Assembly: GCF_918797505.1 (NCBI RefSeq)
Contig: NC_092800.1
Coordinates: 2,914,001 to 2,978,000 of the forward strand
Reading direction: 5' to 3'
Origin: Bemisia tabaci
Taxonomy: Eukaryota; Arthropoda; Insecta; Hemiptera; Aleyrodidae
DNA length: 64,000 nt
How positions within the stretch are numbered: position 1 is the stretch's first letter; the number at the start of each line of letters is the position of its first letter. A program made the position numbers and the translations under genes. Under the pieces are notes generated by a model. The model saw only the letters and a program-made list of their open reading frames with translations, was not told the origin of the DNA and searched no databases. This document shows, in pieces, positions 19,852 through 29,830 of this stretch.

Positions 19852-20331
19852 TATACATCGACGATGTAAGTCGGCGATCACATAACTCGGTTTGCGACGT
19901 CGCAGACTTCCTGTCATACTTCATTTTTTCAACGGAAATTCTTTAAAACTGCCGTGATTTTTCTTCTCTGCACGAAGAAAATTCTGCAAACACTTCAAGG
20001 AGTGATGCCAATTTGTCCGTCTTTAAAAAATGACATAGAGGCGGAGATTTTCAGACACCGCAAACGAGATATCGACGGTGAAACTACCAAACCACGTATC
20101 TCGGTTTGCGACGTCGCAGACTTCCTGTCATACTTTATTTTTTAAATAAAAAGCTACTTAACGTCCAGTCTTGAAAATTTCCGTGATTTTTCCTCTTCGT
20201 GCGGAGAAAATTCTGTGAAAATTTCAAGGAATGATATTGATTTGGTCTACTTCAAAAAAATAAAATGTGAGCGGAGATTTTTAAACACCGCAAACGAGAT
20301 ACGTGGTTTGGTAGTTTCACCGTCGATATAT
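19852..20331. mobile_element. Two abutting GCGACGTCGCAGACTTCC foldback elements
   Basis: The first runs from about 19855 (TCGACGATGTAAGTCGGCGA) to about 20070. The second runs from about 20071 (ATCGACGGTGAAACTACCAA) to 20331 (TTGGTAGTTTCACCGTCGAT). Each has arms with GCGACGTCGCAGACTTCCTG on one side and CACCGCAAACGAGAT on the other. Related copies are at 23437-23695 and 38068-38338. Read in reverse, the arm encodes EVCDVANRDTWFGSFTVDM. Confidence 0.75.
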
Positions 20332-20399
20332 GATTGCGGACTCATGCCGTCGATAAAGAATATTCTGCCAAAGGAGAGAAAAAATTAAGATAGTTTCAA

Positions 20400-20702
20400 A
20401 TGAATTTCGTTGAGTGTGTCAGGGAGTCTACTTCTGCAACGTCGCAAAAGGAGATCCATGGGCTCACACTTCGGTCATCGATTCGTGTATATCTCGTTCA
20501 AAAGTTGATCGCCAAACTCCAGTTGTGTGAATATGTTAATAGATCAATTTCGATACATCAAATAGGTGAGATTGTGTCAATGTCGATTGGTTCAACATGT
20601 AAACATAGCCTCAAAAGTCAATCGAGTAATCTGAGGAAATGGGGTTTTTCTGATAGATTTTTGATTCTTATGAGTACTAAATGCCATCGCAAGGTGAAAT
20701 AG
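20400..20702 (+). pseudogene. ORF carrying the CNVA.GD.W motif
   Basis: A 100-codon frame starts at 20400. In the neighbouring frame, FCNVAKGDPWAHTSVIDS (20437-20490) aligns to CNVANGDTWFRTLIID at 32620-32670. The frame shift between motif and downstream sequence suggests decay. Function unknown. Confidence 0.25.
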
Positions 20703-21024
20703 TTAGGAATTTTCTCATTTTCAGCTTTTCCGACCAAAATCCTGAAAGTTTTGTTTGAGGTCATGTTCTATTGTTTTGAACCAAACGATACATCGCACCA
20801 CTATCGAAAACGATCTATTTATTACGTAAAATTTTGGAGTACGCTTCCGCCGTAAATTTATCATACACGGCGATTTCTATGACGACAAACGCCTCAGGTA
20901 GCCGAAGTATCAGCTGATCGAAAAAAAGCGCCCTGAAAATCGCACATCTCTTGACGGGACGAACACCGATCTTGCAAAGGGGGCAAGAGACGCGGGACCC
21001 GCCGCGCGATCCCTCTATTTTCCC

Positions 21025-21531
21025 CAAAGATTACTAAGGACTCCAGATACCGCATTGGAATAAAAAGCGGTCCCCTAGTCCCCTGCAGCTCCAGGGTAGG
21101 CAACCTGTTCAGCGGCATGCCATACTTCGAGCTAACGAATATACTGTTTGCCGTGTGTTTGACCGGTTTCGCCGTGCTGTGCTAAGTTTGGTTGAAGATT
21201 CACAGTATTAACTTTTCTTATGTTTTAAATCGTAAAAAAAATGCCGAAAAATACCAAAAAAACAAAAAAAAAATTAATGGAAATATCTCTGCTCAATTTT
21301 CTGAGTCCATTTACCATGACTAGTGACTAAAATGAACAATTTTCGCAATTTGCCGTTCATAAGCTGCACATTTGAAGTGCAATTTACAATGCACTTCCAT
21401 TACAGGTGGGCTAAAGTATGGCATACCGCTACACAGGTTGCCTACCCTGGCGCTGCAGGCGACTGGGGGGCCGCTTCTTTCCTACGGCAAATATACGGTG
21501 TGCGGTATCTGGAGTCCTTAGTAATCTTTGA
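21025..21531. mobile_element. Foldback element with about 100-bp arms
   Basis: The left arm (21025-21124: AGATTACTAAGGACTCCAGA, GGGTAGGCAACCTGTTCAGC) and right arm (21414-21531: CACAGGTTGCCTACCCTGGC, CTGGAGTCCTTAGTAATCTT) are inverted. The outer flanks carry the GC-rich repeat also seen at 16626-16900. Confidence 0.7.
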
Positions 21532-21622
21532 TTTTCCCGGCCATCAGGCGACCGGGACGGTCAAGCCGGTACCACCCGCTGAATTTTGACCCAAAAGATC
21601 GGGCTCACGGAATTATATATTG

Positions 21623-21656
<34 letters not shown>

Positions 21657-21657
21657 A
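21623..21657 (+). repeat. (GAT)n microsatellite
   Basis: Eleven uninterrupted GAT triplets. Confidence 0.95.
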
Positions 21658-22330
21658 CATCAAACAAACGAGGAGTAACGAAAAGAAAATTTAAATTTTG
21701 ACAGATTTCAGAATCATTGGTGGTTTAATTATTCGATCTAACAATTATTTACAAATAATAACTTAAGCCTTATCCTCTACATTTTTCGTGACGTTTGTAG
21801 CGAATTTCGCACTATATCTTAGATTATTTTTCATGATATGTTTACCTGAGCGGTCGTGAGTTTAAAACAATGGACGGTCTATACTGGGGGAATGGAATGT
21901 CTCAGTATTTTTAGTTAATTCATACAAATCTTGGTAGATCTCATACCCGCAAAAGTCTTCGATCCTGCGATTTTAGGTTAAAGTTAGACAAAGCATATTT
22001 CAAGAAGCAGGTGCAATTATTACAGCTAGGTATTGTTTGATTGCGTGATAAGAAATACTCGAAAAAATATTGAGTTAGAGAAAAAATGGAAAAACTAAGA
22101 AAAATAAACTAGTTACCGGTAAATTGTCCAAAGTATTAGATTACAGTAGTTGGTAGCTTGTTGAAAGATAAGCATGTTAAAGAGTCTCAGAAAATTTGGA
22201 AAACGCTGACACGTTTTGTGCATTTATATATTATTACTTAAAATTAAATGACGTCAATATCTTATTCATTGTACACTCAGAACGTTGAGAATAAAGTTGA
22301 AAGTAATTCCAATACATGCTAAAACTTAAA
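21658..22330. other. AT-rich sequence without features
   Basis: No supported frame or repeat termini seen. Confidence 0.35.
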
Positions 22331-22556
22331 CTATACTGTAAAAAAATCACACTAAAAATAAGTTTTTGTTTCATGATTGGTGATATCTTAAATTTGCCGC
22401 CAAGAGATATTTTCATCTCGAACCAAGCTAGTTGAATTTCTCTAGGAACAAGAAAAAAAAACTTGGGATAAGAAAAAAAGTATCTTAAACTAAGCAGTAT
22501 CATTCATGATTTAAAGAAATATTTCTTGGCGACAAATTTAAGATTTCTTTTCAGTG
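22331..22556. mobile_element. ACACTGAAAAAAA-ended element
   Basis: ACTGTAAAAAAATC at left and TTTCTTTTCAGTG at right, with the interior AAATTTGCCGCCAAGA / TTCTTGGCGACAAATTTAAG inverted. It is the same family as the element at 34072-34277. Confidence 0.6.
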
Positions 22557-22714
22557 GCGTTAAAGGAAGGTATGTACAAGCCTTTACATTAGAAAAGCAT
22601 ACTTATATATATTACAATAAATAGATTGAAAGTGGCACTTTTTCGTGGTACCAGCGCCTAGTTGCAATTAAATCAAAATGTACATATTATTGCCTCGTTG
22701 CCTGGTTATTCAGT

Positions 22715-22861
22715 CCACCTTTTACAATTAGGAACTAAAATTTCAGGCTTATACGTAAAAATACTTATGTGCATCGGGAAACTAGTAATACATACGTTGT
22801 TTGTAAACTGAGCCAGAAATTGTAGGTCCTAGTTTACTGTTAATTGCAAAATATAATTTAA
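22715..22861. mobile_element. TTTTGCAATAAGGAAC-family MITE
   Basis: TTTTACAATTAGGAACTAAA at left, TGTGCATCGGGAAACTAGTA in the middle and AATTGCAAAATATAATTTAA at right. Confidence 0.65.
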
Positions 22862-22974
22862 TTGTAACTGTCGGTTGTAGTTCTCGTGCTTAGTGGTCTC
22901 CGAATGTCTCCAATGCCATTTGAGGGGCATGGAAGAAAAGGCGCATAAAAGGAGTTTCTTAACAAATTGAAAAA

Positions 22975-23183
22975 CGCCGTATTAACATTCAAGAGTTGCC
23001 AAATATCCCCAGATACACACGAAATTTTGAGGTAAAAAATTGTATTTTCCCTTGCAATTTTCAGATATTTTTTATTAAATTGTGTACAAAATTGTCTGAA
23101 AAATTTGAGATAAAAATGTACAACATTCTCCTTGAAGATGCGTATATTATCGGAGGAAATTTGGCAACGCCTGAAAGCTCATA
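22975..23183. mobile_element. CTGCCG-family MITE, left end eroded
   Basis: AAAACGCCGTATTAACATTC to GGCAACGCCTGAAAGCTCAT. It abuts the next copy directly, so the pair forms a tandem. On the minus strand an AATAAA (23076-23071) falls inside it and could serve the upstream lipocalin gene. Confidence 0.65.
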
Positions 23184-23432
23184 CTGTCATGCTAAGGAAT
23201 AACGCCGTGTGGACATTCGAGAGTTGCCAACTTTTCTTCGGTAAAATTATTTTTGAGGAAAGTTATGACAGTTTTTCCTTGGAATTTTCAGGAACTTTAG
23301 GTCAAATTGCGAACAGAATTATCTGAAAAATCAGTACGGAAATATTCATAAGTTCACCAGGGAATTCGTGCTTTATCAAAGGAAACTTGGTAAACCTAAA
23401 GGTTCATACGGCGTTCTTCCTTAGCGCGGCAA
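23184..23432. mobile_element. CTGCCG-family MITE, tandem second copy
   Basis: CTGTCATGCTAAGGAATAAC at left to TTCTTCCTTAGCGCGGCA at right. About 249 bp. Confidence 0.75.
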
Positions 23433-23436
23433 CATA

Positions 23437-23695
23437 CCGACCAACGGTGTAAGTCGGCAATCACATATCTCGTTTGCAGTGTCTGAAAATCTCCGCCTCT
23501 AAGTTATTTTTTTCAATGGAGAACAAATTGACAGCATGCCTTGAAAATTTTGCAGAATTTTCTTCGCACAGGGAAGAAAAATCACGGAGGTTTTAAAGAA
23601 TTGCCGTTGAGTAGTTTTCCGCTAAAAATATAAAGTATGACAGGAAGTCTGCGACGTCGCAAACCGAGTTATGTGATCGCCGACTTACAACGTGG
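23437..23695. mobile_element. GCGACGTCGCAGACTTCC foldback element
   Basis: GTGTAAGTCGGCAATCACAT at left and ATGTGATCGCCGACTTACAA at right are inverted. The inner words GCAGTGTCTGAAAATCTCCG and GAAGTCTGCGACGTCGC match the copies at 19.9-20.3 kb. A short CTGCCG-family terminus (TCCTTAGCACGGGA, 23701-23714) follows, before the lipocalin stop codon. Confidence 0.75.
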
Positions 23696-23745
23696 ATTTT
23701 TCCTTAGCACGGGAGCTTTGTCTCTGTTACAAGCTCTACTTGCGT

Positions 23746-24080
23746 CTAATGGTGTATCTTCAAAGCGCGACTCAGGTCGAAGTTCCTGAAGAAGACGAAG
23801 GACAGAAGGAGCAAAGCCAGGAGAGCGTTGGGGACGGTGAGTTGGGGGCCGGCGTTGCAGACGACTTTGACTTCGGTGAAGCTGAGGTTCTGCCTGTGGA
23901 GGAACTCGTGGAGGGTGTTGCTGAGGATCGGGAAGTAGTTGTGGGTCTTCTCCCGGACGAGGAGGACGCTCATCTGGGTGCTGTTGCGGAAGCAGAGGGT
24001 GAGAACCATGTGGTCGCGCACCGCCCGCAGGATCTGCGCCGTCCCTGTGATCCGATAGTCCGGGCCCATGAACAGATCCC
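23746..24080 (-). CDS. Lipocalin gene, exon 3 (last coding exon)
   Basis: Encodes residues 131-240 and completes codon 130. The acceptor is TTTTTGCAG at 24089-24081, and the stop TAG is at 23748-23746. The exon holds the conserved C-terminal half of a lipocalin: the strand F-like AVRDHMVLTLC (Cys159), the LLVREK segment with Arg172 that aligns with the third conserved lipocalin region, and the final Cys204. Two N-glycosylation sequons are visible (Asn162, Asn194). A hydrophobic stretch at 213-227 (PNALLALLLLSFVFF) near the C-terminus fits a GPI signal, as in grasshopper Lazarillo, or a single membrane span; the basic tail after it leaves both open. The stop lies about 30 bp from a MITE remnant, so the 3' UTR is probably transposon-derived. 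Confidence 0.85.
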
Positions 24081-24170
24081 CTGCAAAAACAACCCAACTT
24101 AATGAACGGAATCCCGAAGAAAGTCGTAGAATGGGCTTCTCCTCCAGTTGTTAAAAATGGACGTATTTCT

Positions 24171-24677
24171 GCCAAACGAAATGGAGATGTTGCATGTGTG
24201 AGGAATTTGCGATTTGACTGTTGATTCTTAGGTAAAAGTTCGCGAGAAACACGATGGTCCCACTGGTTTTCTCTGAAATGAACTCCCAAGCTCGTAAAAA
24301 GCTCTCAAGTTGGGGCCAAAATGGAGGGGATATCCCACGTTACCCTGAGAGTCCACCTCTACATCAAGACAAACTCTCCATGCAAAGATAGGGAGCAGTT
24401 TGTTGTGTTTTCAGTTTTGGAGTCCCCAAATAAAGTGGCAGCCCTGTCAATGTATTTGCTCCCCGTCTTTGCATGGAGAGTTCGTCTTGATGTAGAGGTG
24501 GACTCTCAGGGTAGAGTGGGATATCCCCTCCATTTTGGCCTCAACTTGAGAGCTTTTTTTGAACTTGGAAGATGATTCCAGAGAAAACCAGTGGGACCAT
24601 CGTGTTTCTCGCGAACTTTTACATAAGAATCAACAGTCAAATCGCAAATTCCTCACACATGCAACATCTCCATTTTA
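24171..24677. mobile_element. Long foldback element (GGATATCCC family), well preserved
   Basis: About 507 bp, nearly all of it inverted repeat. AAATGGAGATGTTGCATGTG at left pairs with CACATGCAACATCTCCATTT at right, and GGATATCCCACG, CCACCTCTACATCAAGACAA and ATGCAAAGATAGGGAGCA all have inverted partners. Spacer about 50 bp near 24415-24455. It lies in intron 2. Confidence 0.85.
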
Positions 24678-24692
24678 GACACCGAAAAAATA

Positions 24693-24850
24693 GTTATATT
24701 CGCAGGGCTCCTGCACTTCTTTTGTAACAGTTACAGAAGCTTCTGTTATGAGGACAGAGTACTCTGTTCCCACGACCGAAATTCTGTTCTCACAACAGAA
24801 ACATTCTGTAAGTGTTACAAAGAATCTGCAGGAGCCTTGTGAACAGAAGG
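24693..24850. repeat. GCTCCTGCAC hairpin
   Basis: AGGGCTCCTGCACTTCTTTT and TGCAGGAGCCTTGTGAACAG are inverted, with TGTAACAGTTACAGAAGC / AACATTCTGTAAGTGTTACA inside. A small palindromic element. Confidence 0.55.
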
Positions 24851-25175
24851 CTCTGTCGTTGTATTTTTTTCTGTGTGGAAAAGATGGAGTGTGCTCATGG
24901 TTAGCTGCACAAGAAACAATATTAAAGAGGGCGTGATTTCCTTTGGGGAAATGGGAAAGCGGGATTTTACATTCTGTCAAACGGAACTACGTGCCAACTG
25001 AATGCGACACTCATGAGCCATGGGCATGCCACACAAGCGTTGTGGACAGGGCTCATGAGTTCAAGACTCTCAGGCGGAGCCGATTTGGTGAACAACAATC
25101 ATTGTTGAAAGTCGTAGGTGGCAATACGGCCCTCGGGTTTCAAACCCTCAAAACTTGTTTTCAATTGGTACACGA

Positions 25176-26621
25176 ACTTTATGTCCCTTTTTTTACGTCC
25201 ACAGACTTTTCGTCCATAATTTTTACGCCCACAGTTCTAAAGCCCACACTATTGTTAAGTCCATTACTTAAGCGTCCACTAAGTTAAGTCCACAAATGTA
25301 AAGTTCACTAAAATCAAATTCAAGCGTCATATTTTAGTCCGTGTGTAAAATTATATTGACAATATCGAAATGAGAAAATTAAGAGAGAATGAGGTGCTGT
25401 TATCGTAACTCCTATTTTAAATGAAAGGTTAATTTCTTCTTTTGATTCATCTTTTCAAATTGTCTTTGGTAAATACTTGGTTTCATTTCTATTTCCGATA
25501 TTAAATATGCCTTAAATGTACATTCTTTTTTTTTTTTTTAACGAAATCGATTACTTCATTTTAAAAACATTTACTTTTTTAAAACGCGGTAAATATTTGT
25601 AAAACCTTTTCCAAGCAATGGCATCGACATGAATCTCAATGAGCCGTAGTTGTGATGAAAGACACTATACAAAAATTAATAAAAGAGGAAAAAAAACTAA
25701 GAAGCACGCAATTTTTTGTTTTTTACTTATTTGTACATCGACCTCCTTGAGTCAAATACGTCCAATTTTGAGCGTTTGGTTGCGCTTACACCACGCTGCA
25801 GCACGGTAAAAGCCCAAAACATAAAAGAATAATTACAAAAAACACATTATATTTTCCAGTAGTATATATTTCTTTTTCATCAGTTTAAAAGGGAATAATC
25901 AATGCAGAGAGTGCAAACATTTCAAAATCATGAGTTGAAAAACGCTGACTCCGCGAGTTTAAATATTAGAGCCTAACACAGAGCGGAGCGGCGTGTTAGC
26001 AGCGCAGAACGCGCACTGGCGCCTACAAACCCAACGGGATACTTCACGCATTGCGCAATGCGTGAAGTATCCTGTTAGGTTTGTAGGCGCCTATGCGCGT
26101 GCCACGCTGGTTGCCTGCCGCGCCGCAACGCAACGCTTTAGCTTTAAGCAACTATTTCGCGTCAGAGGCGTTGCACAGTAATTGAAGGCGCACGAAATAA
26201 CTAGTTAAAGAGGACTTTCAATTTTTACTGCATCTGTCACTGAAAAATGTTTAATTTGGCATTGGAGCGTTTCCTAGGCTCCCGCTTTGGTTTTCATCTT
26301 ATCATATCCGTACAGTGTACACATGAACATATGTTTTTAACTGCTCTTAGAGTCTGTTCTCTTTCATGACTTGATTCATGAATGAAATGTTTTTAAGAAT
26401 GAAGGTAGTAGTAGTATGCATTTATTTTTGAGGTGGTTCCTGTCATTTAAATGAGAAGAAAAGAATGTGGACATAACTTGTCCACAATTTGGACAATTTT
26501 GGACATATTCATGGTTGGACATTAAATCATGTGGACTTAATAAAGACTGGACTTAACGCTTAGTGGACATAAATAGCGGTGGGCATTTATTTAATGGACG
26601 AAAGGTAGGTGGACATAAAGT
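25176..26621. mobile_element. ACTTTATGTCC-ended element with many GTGGAC subterminal repeats
   Basis: A 1,446-bp segment with inverted ends ACTTTATGTCC / GGACATAAAGT. Each subterminal region (25180-25300 and 26465-26615) carries six or more degenerate (T/G)TGGAC.TAA words, oriented inversely at the two ends. Such arrays are typical transposase-binding regions. No transposase frame is visible. The interior includes a 26027-26110 palindrome and long AT-rich sequence. Confidence 0.7.
26027..26110. repeat. GCGCAATGCGTGAAGTATC palindrome
   Basis: GGCGCCTACAAACCCAACGG ... ACTTCACGCATTGC and its inverse GCAATGCGTGAAGT ... TTTGTAGGCGCC. It is an inverted pair of the unit that is tandem at 16.2, 39.5 and 49.0 kb. 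Confidence 0.8.
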
Positions 26622-26631
26622 CCTGGAAGCC

Positions 26632-26863
26632 ATCCGAGAGTTGTCAAATTTCCGTCGATAAGACATGTATTTTTGACGATATTTATGCACATTTTTCTTT
26701 TAAATTTTCAGATATTTAAGATTCAATTGCGTAAAAAATACGTAGAAAATTTTGGGGAAAAATGTTTACAATTTTCCCAGTAAATTCGGTTTTTATCGAA
26801 GGAAACTTTGCAACCTCTGAAGGCTCATACGGCGTTCTTTATTAGCATGACAGAATTGGACTC
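26632..26863. mobile_element. CTGCCG-family MITE, left end eroded
   Basis: CCGAGAGTTGTCAAATTTCC to GGCGTTCTTTATTAGCATGA, CAG. Lies in intron 2. Confidence 0.65.
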
Positions 26864-27017
26864 ATCATCAGTGCAGCGCAGCCTCCTGTATTGAGATTAT
26901 CCAGTTTTCTGGATTTTAACGCACGTTGGCCACATTTCCAACGTACTCGCTATAGCATTTATCTCACTATTCTACGGACAGCTTATGTATACCCTGTCAA
27001 AAATCGAGGAATGAAAT

Positions 27018-27391
27018 TTGGACGTATTTCTATCAAACAGAACTGCATGTGAGCAGGTGAGAAATATGGGGTGTGTTCTAGAAATCTGCATGAGAAACAA
27101 TGTAAAAGAGGGCGTGATTCCTTTTGAAGAATTGAAAAAGCGGGATATTACATTCAATCAAACAAAACTATGTGCCAACTGAATGCGAGACTCATGAGCC
27201 GCGGGCATGGCAAGAGAGCGTTGTGGACAGAGCTCATGAGTTAAAGCTCCCCCTCGCTCCCGGGATTCATCATTGCCGCTGACGTCATCGGCGCTTTATT
27301 ATTCTCATTCACGCTTACGGCCAGGGAACTAGCAAGCACACCCCATATTTCTCACCGGCACTTAGGTCTGTTTCATAGAAATACGTCCATT
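27018..27391. mobile_element. GGACGTATTTCT-family element
   Basis: TTGGACGTATTTCTATCAAA to TTTCATAGAAATACGTCCA. It contains GGGTGTGTTCTAG, CTCATGAGCCGCGGGC, GCTGACGTCATCGGCGCTTT and GCACACCCCATATTTCTCAC. Lies in intron 2. Confidence 0.8.
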
Positions 27392-27407
27392 TGGTGCTAA
27401 AGTTTTT

Positions 27408-27699
27408 AAGGCGCCCAAAACCCTGAGTGATATGAATACGAGGTGAAATTCACACCATAAAAGCGTACGACCATCCGCAAAGTGTGAATTCCGCTCCGTA
27501 ATAGTGTGAGTCACTTCGGAAGGATAATAGATTCCGCTTCGCAAGTAACCCAGTGTAGATAACGATAAAGCACAAAAACATAGCCCGAATATACGAATAA
27601 AGAAGGAGATTTAATTAAAATATCGGTAAACAATATTTTAATTAAATCTCCTTCTTTATCCCGCTTCGCATTTATATCATTCGGGGCTTTTGGGCGCTA
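27408..27699. mobile_element. GGCGCCCAAAA-ended MITE with 63-bp perfect hairpin
   Basis: Ends GGCGCCCAAAACCCTGAGTG and GGGGCTTTTGGGCGCT are inverted. Inside, 27598-27660 is a 27-bp perfect inverted pair (ATAAAGAAGGAGATTTAATT...) around a 9-base loop. Confidence 0.65.
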
Positions 27700-27717
27700 C
27701 ATAGACGCCGTGCAGAG

Positions 27718-27950
27718 GATCGAATAAATTAGAGAGGTCGGACATGAAATTTTCTGCTAGAACTGCAAATGTTGATGTTTATTTCGTCACATTTTTAATT
27801 TGAAAGAGTGTTCCTTTTTGCGAGGAAACCAATGGAACCACTTTCAGAACCTCAAGGTCTGTATAAACTGAGTTATAAGCGTTTGAGGTTTCCAAATTTT
27901 GTCCGACCTCTTCTACTGACTCGATCCACTGTGCGCCGCCACAGAATTTC
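27718..27950. mobile_element. GAGGTCGGACATGAAAT-family repeat
   Basis: GAGAGGTCGGACATGAAATT at left and GTCCGACCTCTTCTACTGAC at right, with CGAGGAAACCAATGGAACCA and AGTTATAAGCGTTTGAGG inside. Other copies: 42330-42870 (interrupted by a MITE) and 46720-46965 (reverse). Confidence 0.7.
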
Positions 27951-27960
27951 ACTACAAATA

Positions 27961-28235
27961 TCTGACACCGCAATCACACGTTGAATGTGGGAGCTGAATG
28001 TGGCTTGAATGTGGAAGTCATCGGCCTGACGCCTGAATTTTGCGCGTCACGCGCAAAATTCAGCAACGATTCTCAGCAACCATCGGACCAATTTTGAATT
28101 CGTCTGAACTACTCGAGTAGATTCGATACACATCTGGATGAAAATAACTCGAATTTGCTAAATTTCAGCCGTTGGGCGATGACTGTTGACTTCCACATTC
28201 AGGTGCTAAATTCAGCGTCTGATTGCGGCATGAGA
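27961..28235. repeat. GACACCGCAATCACACGTTG inverted repeat
   Basis: CGCAATCACACGTTGAATGTGG at left and CCACATTCAGGTGCTAAATT ... TCTGATTGCGGCATGA at right are imperfect inverses. TTTTGCGCGTCACGCGCAAAA in the middle is a perfect stem. Confidence 0.45.
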
Positions 28236-28311
28236 GTGTACCCTTTGAAAAATGATAGGGAGTCAGGAGTTGGTATGATATCTGTATTTAACTGACCTCT
28301 ACTGAACTTAC

Positions 28312-28561
28312 TGTCTGATTCGAAAGTGGTCCAGAATCCGGGCTCGAGGTTTTTGTTGGGGATGATGAAGTTGTAGGTGTTGATGTCGTCTTTGTCGCTC
28401 CAGATGAGGGTGACCCTGTCGTCGGAGGAGGACTGGAAGTGGAGGACCGGGCAGGTTTTCGGGGAGTGCCGCATCTGGTACGAGTAGACTTGCGACTCGT
28501 ACGGCTTCCTGTAGCCTCCCGAATGGTCCACTATCTCCATCGCGTACCATAGACCCAGAAC
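28312..28561 (-). CDS. Lipocalin gene, exon 2
   Basis: A 250-base exon coding residues 47-129 plus the first base of codon 130. The acceptor is TGCTCTAG (28569-28562) and the donor GTAAGT (28311-28306). It opens with VLGLWYAMEIVDHSGGYRKP, which carries the lipocalin G-x-W (Gly49, Trp51) at the start of strand A. Cys83 (KTCPVLHFQ) is the second conserved cysteine. The rest, with DDRVTLIWSD and YNFIIPNKNL, fits strands C-D. The two other frames open here contain no lipocalin signature. Confidence 0.88.
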
Positions 28562-28959
28562 CTAGAGCATGAAACACAAACTTCAGTTTCCAATCGTACA
28601 TTCCGTAGATACCGATTTTCGCGCAAATCCATTGACAAACAATCGGTGTCAATTTTCGGCCATCTTGAATTTTAACCGAACGCCATTTTGAAACGGTTTG
28701 AGATATTGACTTCTGGTTCACCCGAAAAGTTTCCTTTTTTGATGCTCTTTCGAACAAGGTACAACAAAAGGGGTCTTCTTAATTGAAAAAATAATTGGTT
28801 TCCATCCCCCCTCCCCCCTAAGGATTCCCCGGAAAATTTTAGGGGGCCAGAAAGTAGCTCCCTTTGACCTAAGAACATCCCCCAAGTTTCAAATCTTTGC
28901 CTCGATTAGGTAAAAATTTAGAGGGGATGGAAAGGACTTATGGATCACCCTGTATATCG

Positions 28960-29435
28960 CACGAATTTCGCCATATATATTGTGAAGTCAATTTCTTATA
29001 TATTGCACGATTTTCGCCACATATTTTGGAGTCATACATACATACGAGTCGCTGTTATAGCGCTCTTTGGCGCTTTGCGACACCTAATCGCCACAAAGCT
29101 CGGTCTTCCCACAGGTTATCAGGGAGTTGACACTCCCTCATCTCACTTAACACCCCCTGTCGCCAACCTCTCACTGGGCGTCCCCTACGCCTCCTCCCAG
29201 GAGGAACCCAATCAAGCATCTTTTTTGGCAGCCTCTCTTCCGTCATCCTATTGACATGACCATACCAAACAAGTTGTTTGGTCATGACGTCGAACACGAT
29301 TTTGGAGTCGATTTACTAAATATTGACACATTTCTTGTATATTGCGACAATTTCGTATATATATTTCAAAATTTCATATATATCTTGAATATTTCATATA
29401 TTACACCATTTCTTATATATTGCCAACATTCGTAT
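28960..29435. repeat. AT-rich minisatellite interrupted by LINE fragment
   Basis: Units of about 25-35 bases built on TATATATTG.....TTTCG (28960-29040) and on ATTTCGTATATATATTTC / CATTTCTTATATATTGCC (29315-29435) flank the retrotransposon fragment on both sides. This suggests one array was opened by the insertion. Confidence 0.6.
29055..29315 (-). mobile_element. Non-LTR retrotransposon C-terminal fragment
   Basis: The minus-strand frame reads QLVWYGHVNRMTEERLPKKM, then DWVPPGRRRRGRP and LWEDRALWRLGVAKRQR. This W-Y-G-H-V-x-R-M ... PPGRRRRGRP ... WxDRxxWRLG series is the well-known C-terminal tail following the reverse transcriptase of insect LINEs. Only about 80 residues survive. It is a dead 5'-truncated copy, and lies in intron 1. 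Confidence 0.88.
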
Positions 29436-29479
29436 CTTTAGTTACAAACGGCCCTTCATAGTGACACCTCACTGGCAGC

Positions 29480-29830
29480 ATAGAACGGAGCATTGTGAGT
29501 TCACACCTAGTGCTATCGCGCCTTCAATTTTGCAGATGCAGCACGGACACCCATCATGTACGAATAGTTGTATCTCTGCGCCGTCATCAACGCGCCTCCT
29601 TTTACCCTGCTCTATGTCCATACTGTGTTTGTTTCAGTTTGTCTTATTTGCATTTGTAACACAGACATCCAGAAAGCACGAATAGTTGTGTCTCTGCGCC
29701 GTCTTTCCATTTGCTCTATTTCCATTTTGTGTTTGTTTCGTTTGTCTCATTTGTAGTGGTGCTTCAATGGCTACGTGAGCAACAAAGCCGAAAATCGGAT
29801 GTGCCCCAATAATCAATTATCATTTTGAAA
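29480..29830 (-). pseudogene. Two DGCPYC-type modules
   Basis: On the minus strand an ATG-started frame (about 29628 downward) reads MDIEQGKRRRVDDGAEIQLF, then VHDGCPCCICKIEGAIA, then shifts. The preceding unit (about 29735-29640) starts MEIEQMERRRR and is already frameshifted. The layout matches 57288-57470. Function unknown. Confidence 0.35.

Larger units (their letters stand above)
24150..25068. mobile_element. GGACGTATTTCT-family element split by a long foldback and a hairpin
   Basis: The left stub ATGGACGTATTTCTGCCAAA (24158-24177) and the remainder from about 24878 (GATGGAGTGTGCTCATGG) to 25068 (GGACAGGGCTCATGAGTT) are parts of one family element. Two other palindromes are inserted between them (24171-24677 and about 24693-24850). 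Confidence 0.6.
24081..28311 (-). other. Lipocalin intron 2 (4,231 bp)
   Basis: Bounded on the minus strand by donor GTAAGT (28311-28306) and an acceptor AG at 24082-24081. Phase 1: the last base of exon 2 (A) joins GG of exon 3 to make an Arg codon. The intron holds at least eight mobile-element copies and no coding segment I can support. Confidence 0.8.

Noticed and set aside
23669..24289. 206-codon minus-strand frame over lipocalin exon 3
   Set aside because: It reads through the acceptor with a Pro/His-rich shifted translation. The frame starting DLFMGPDYR is the lipocalin one.
28308..28757. 149-codon minus-strand frame as the coding frame over lipocalin exon 2
   Set aside because: This frame crosses the acceptor site and lacks lipocalin motifs. 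The neighbouring frame contains G-x-W and joins in phase with both other exons.
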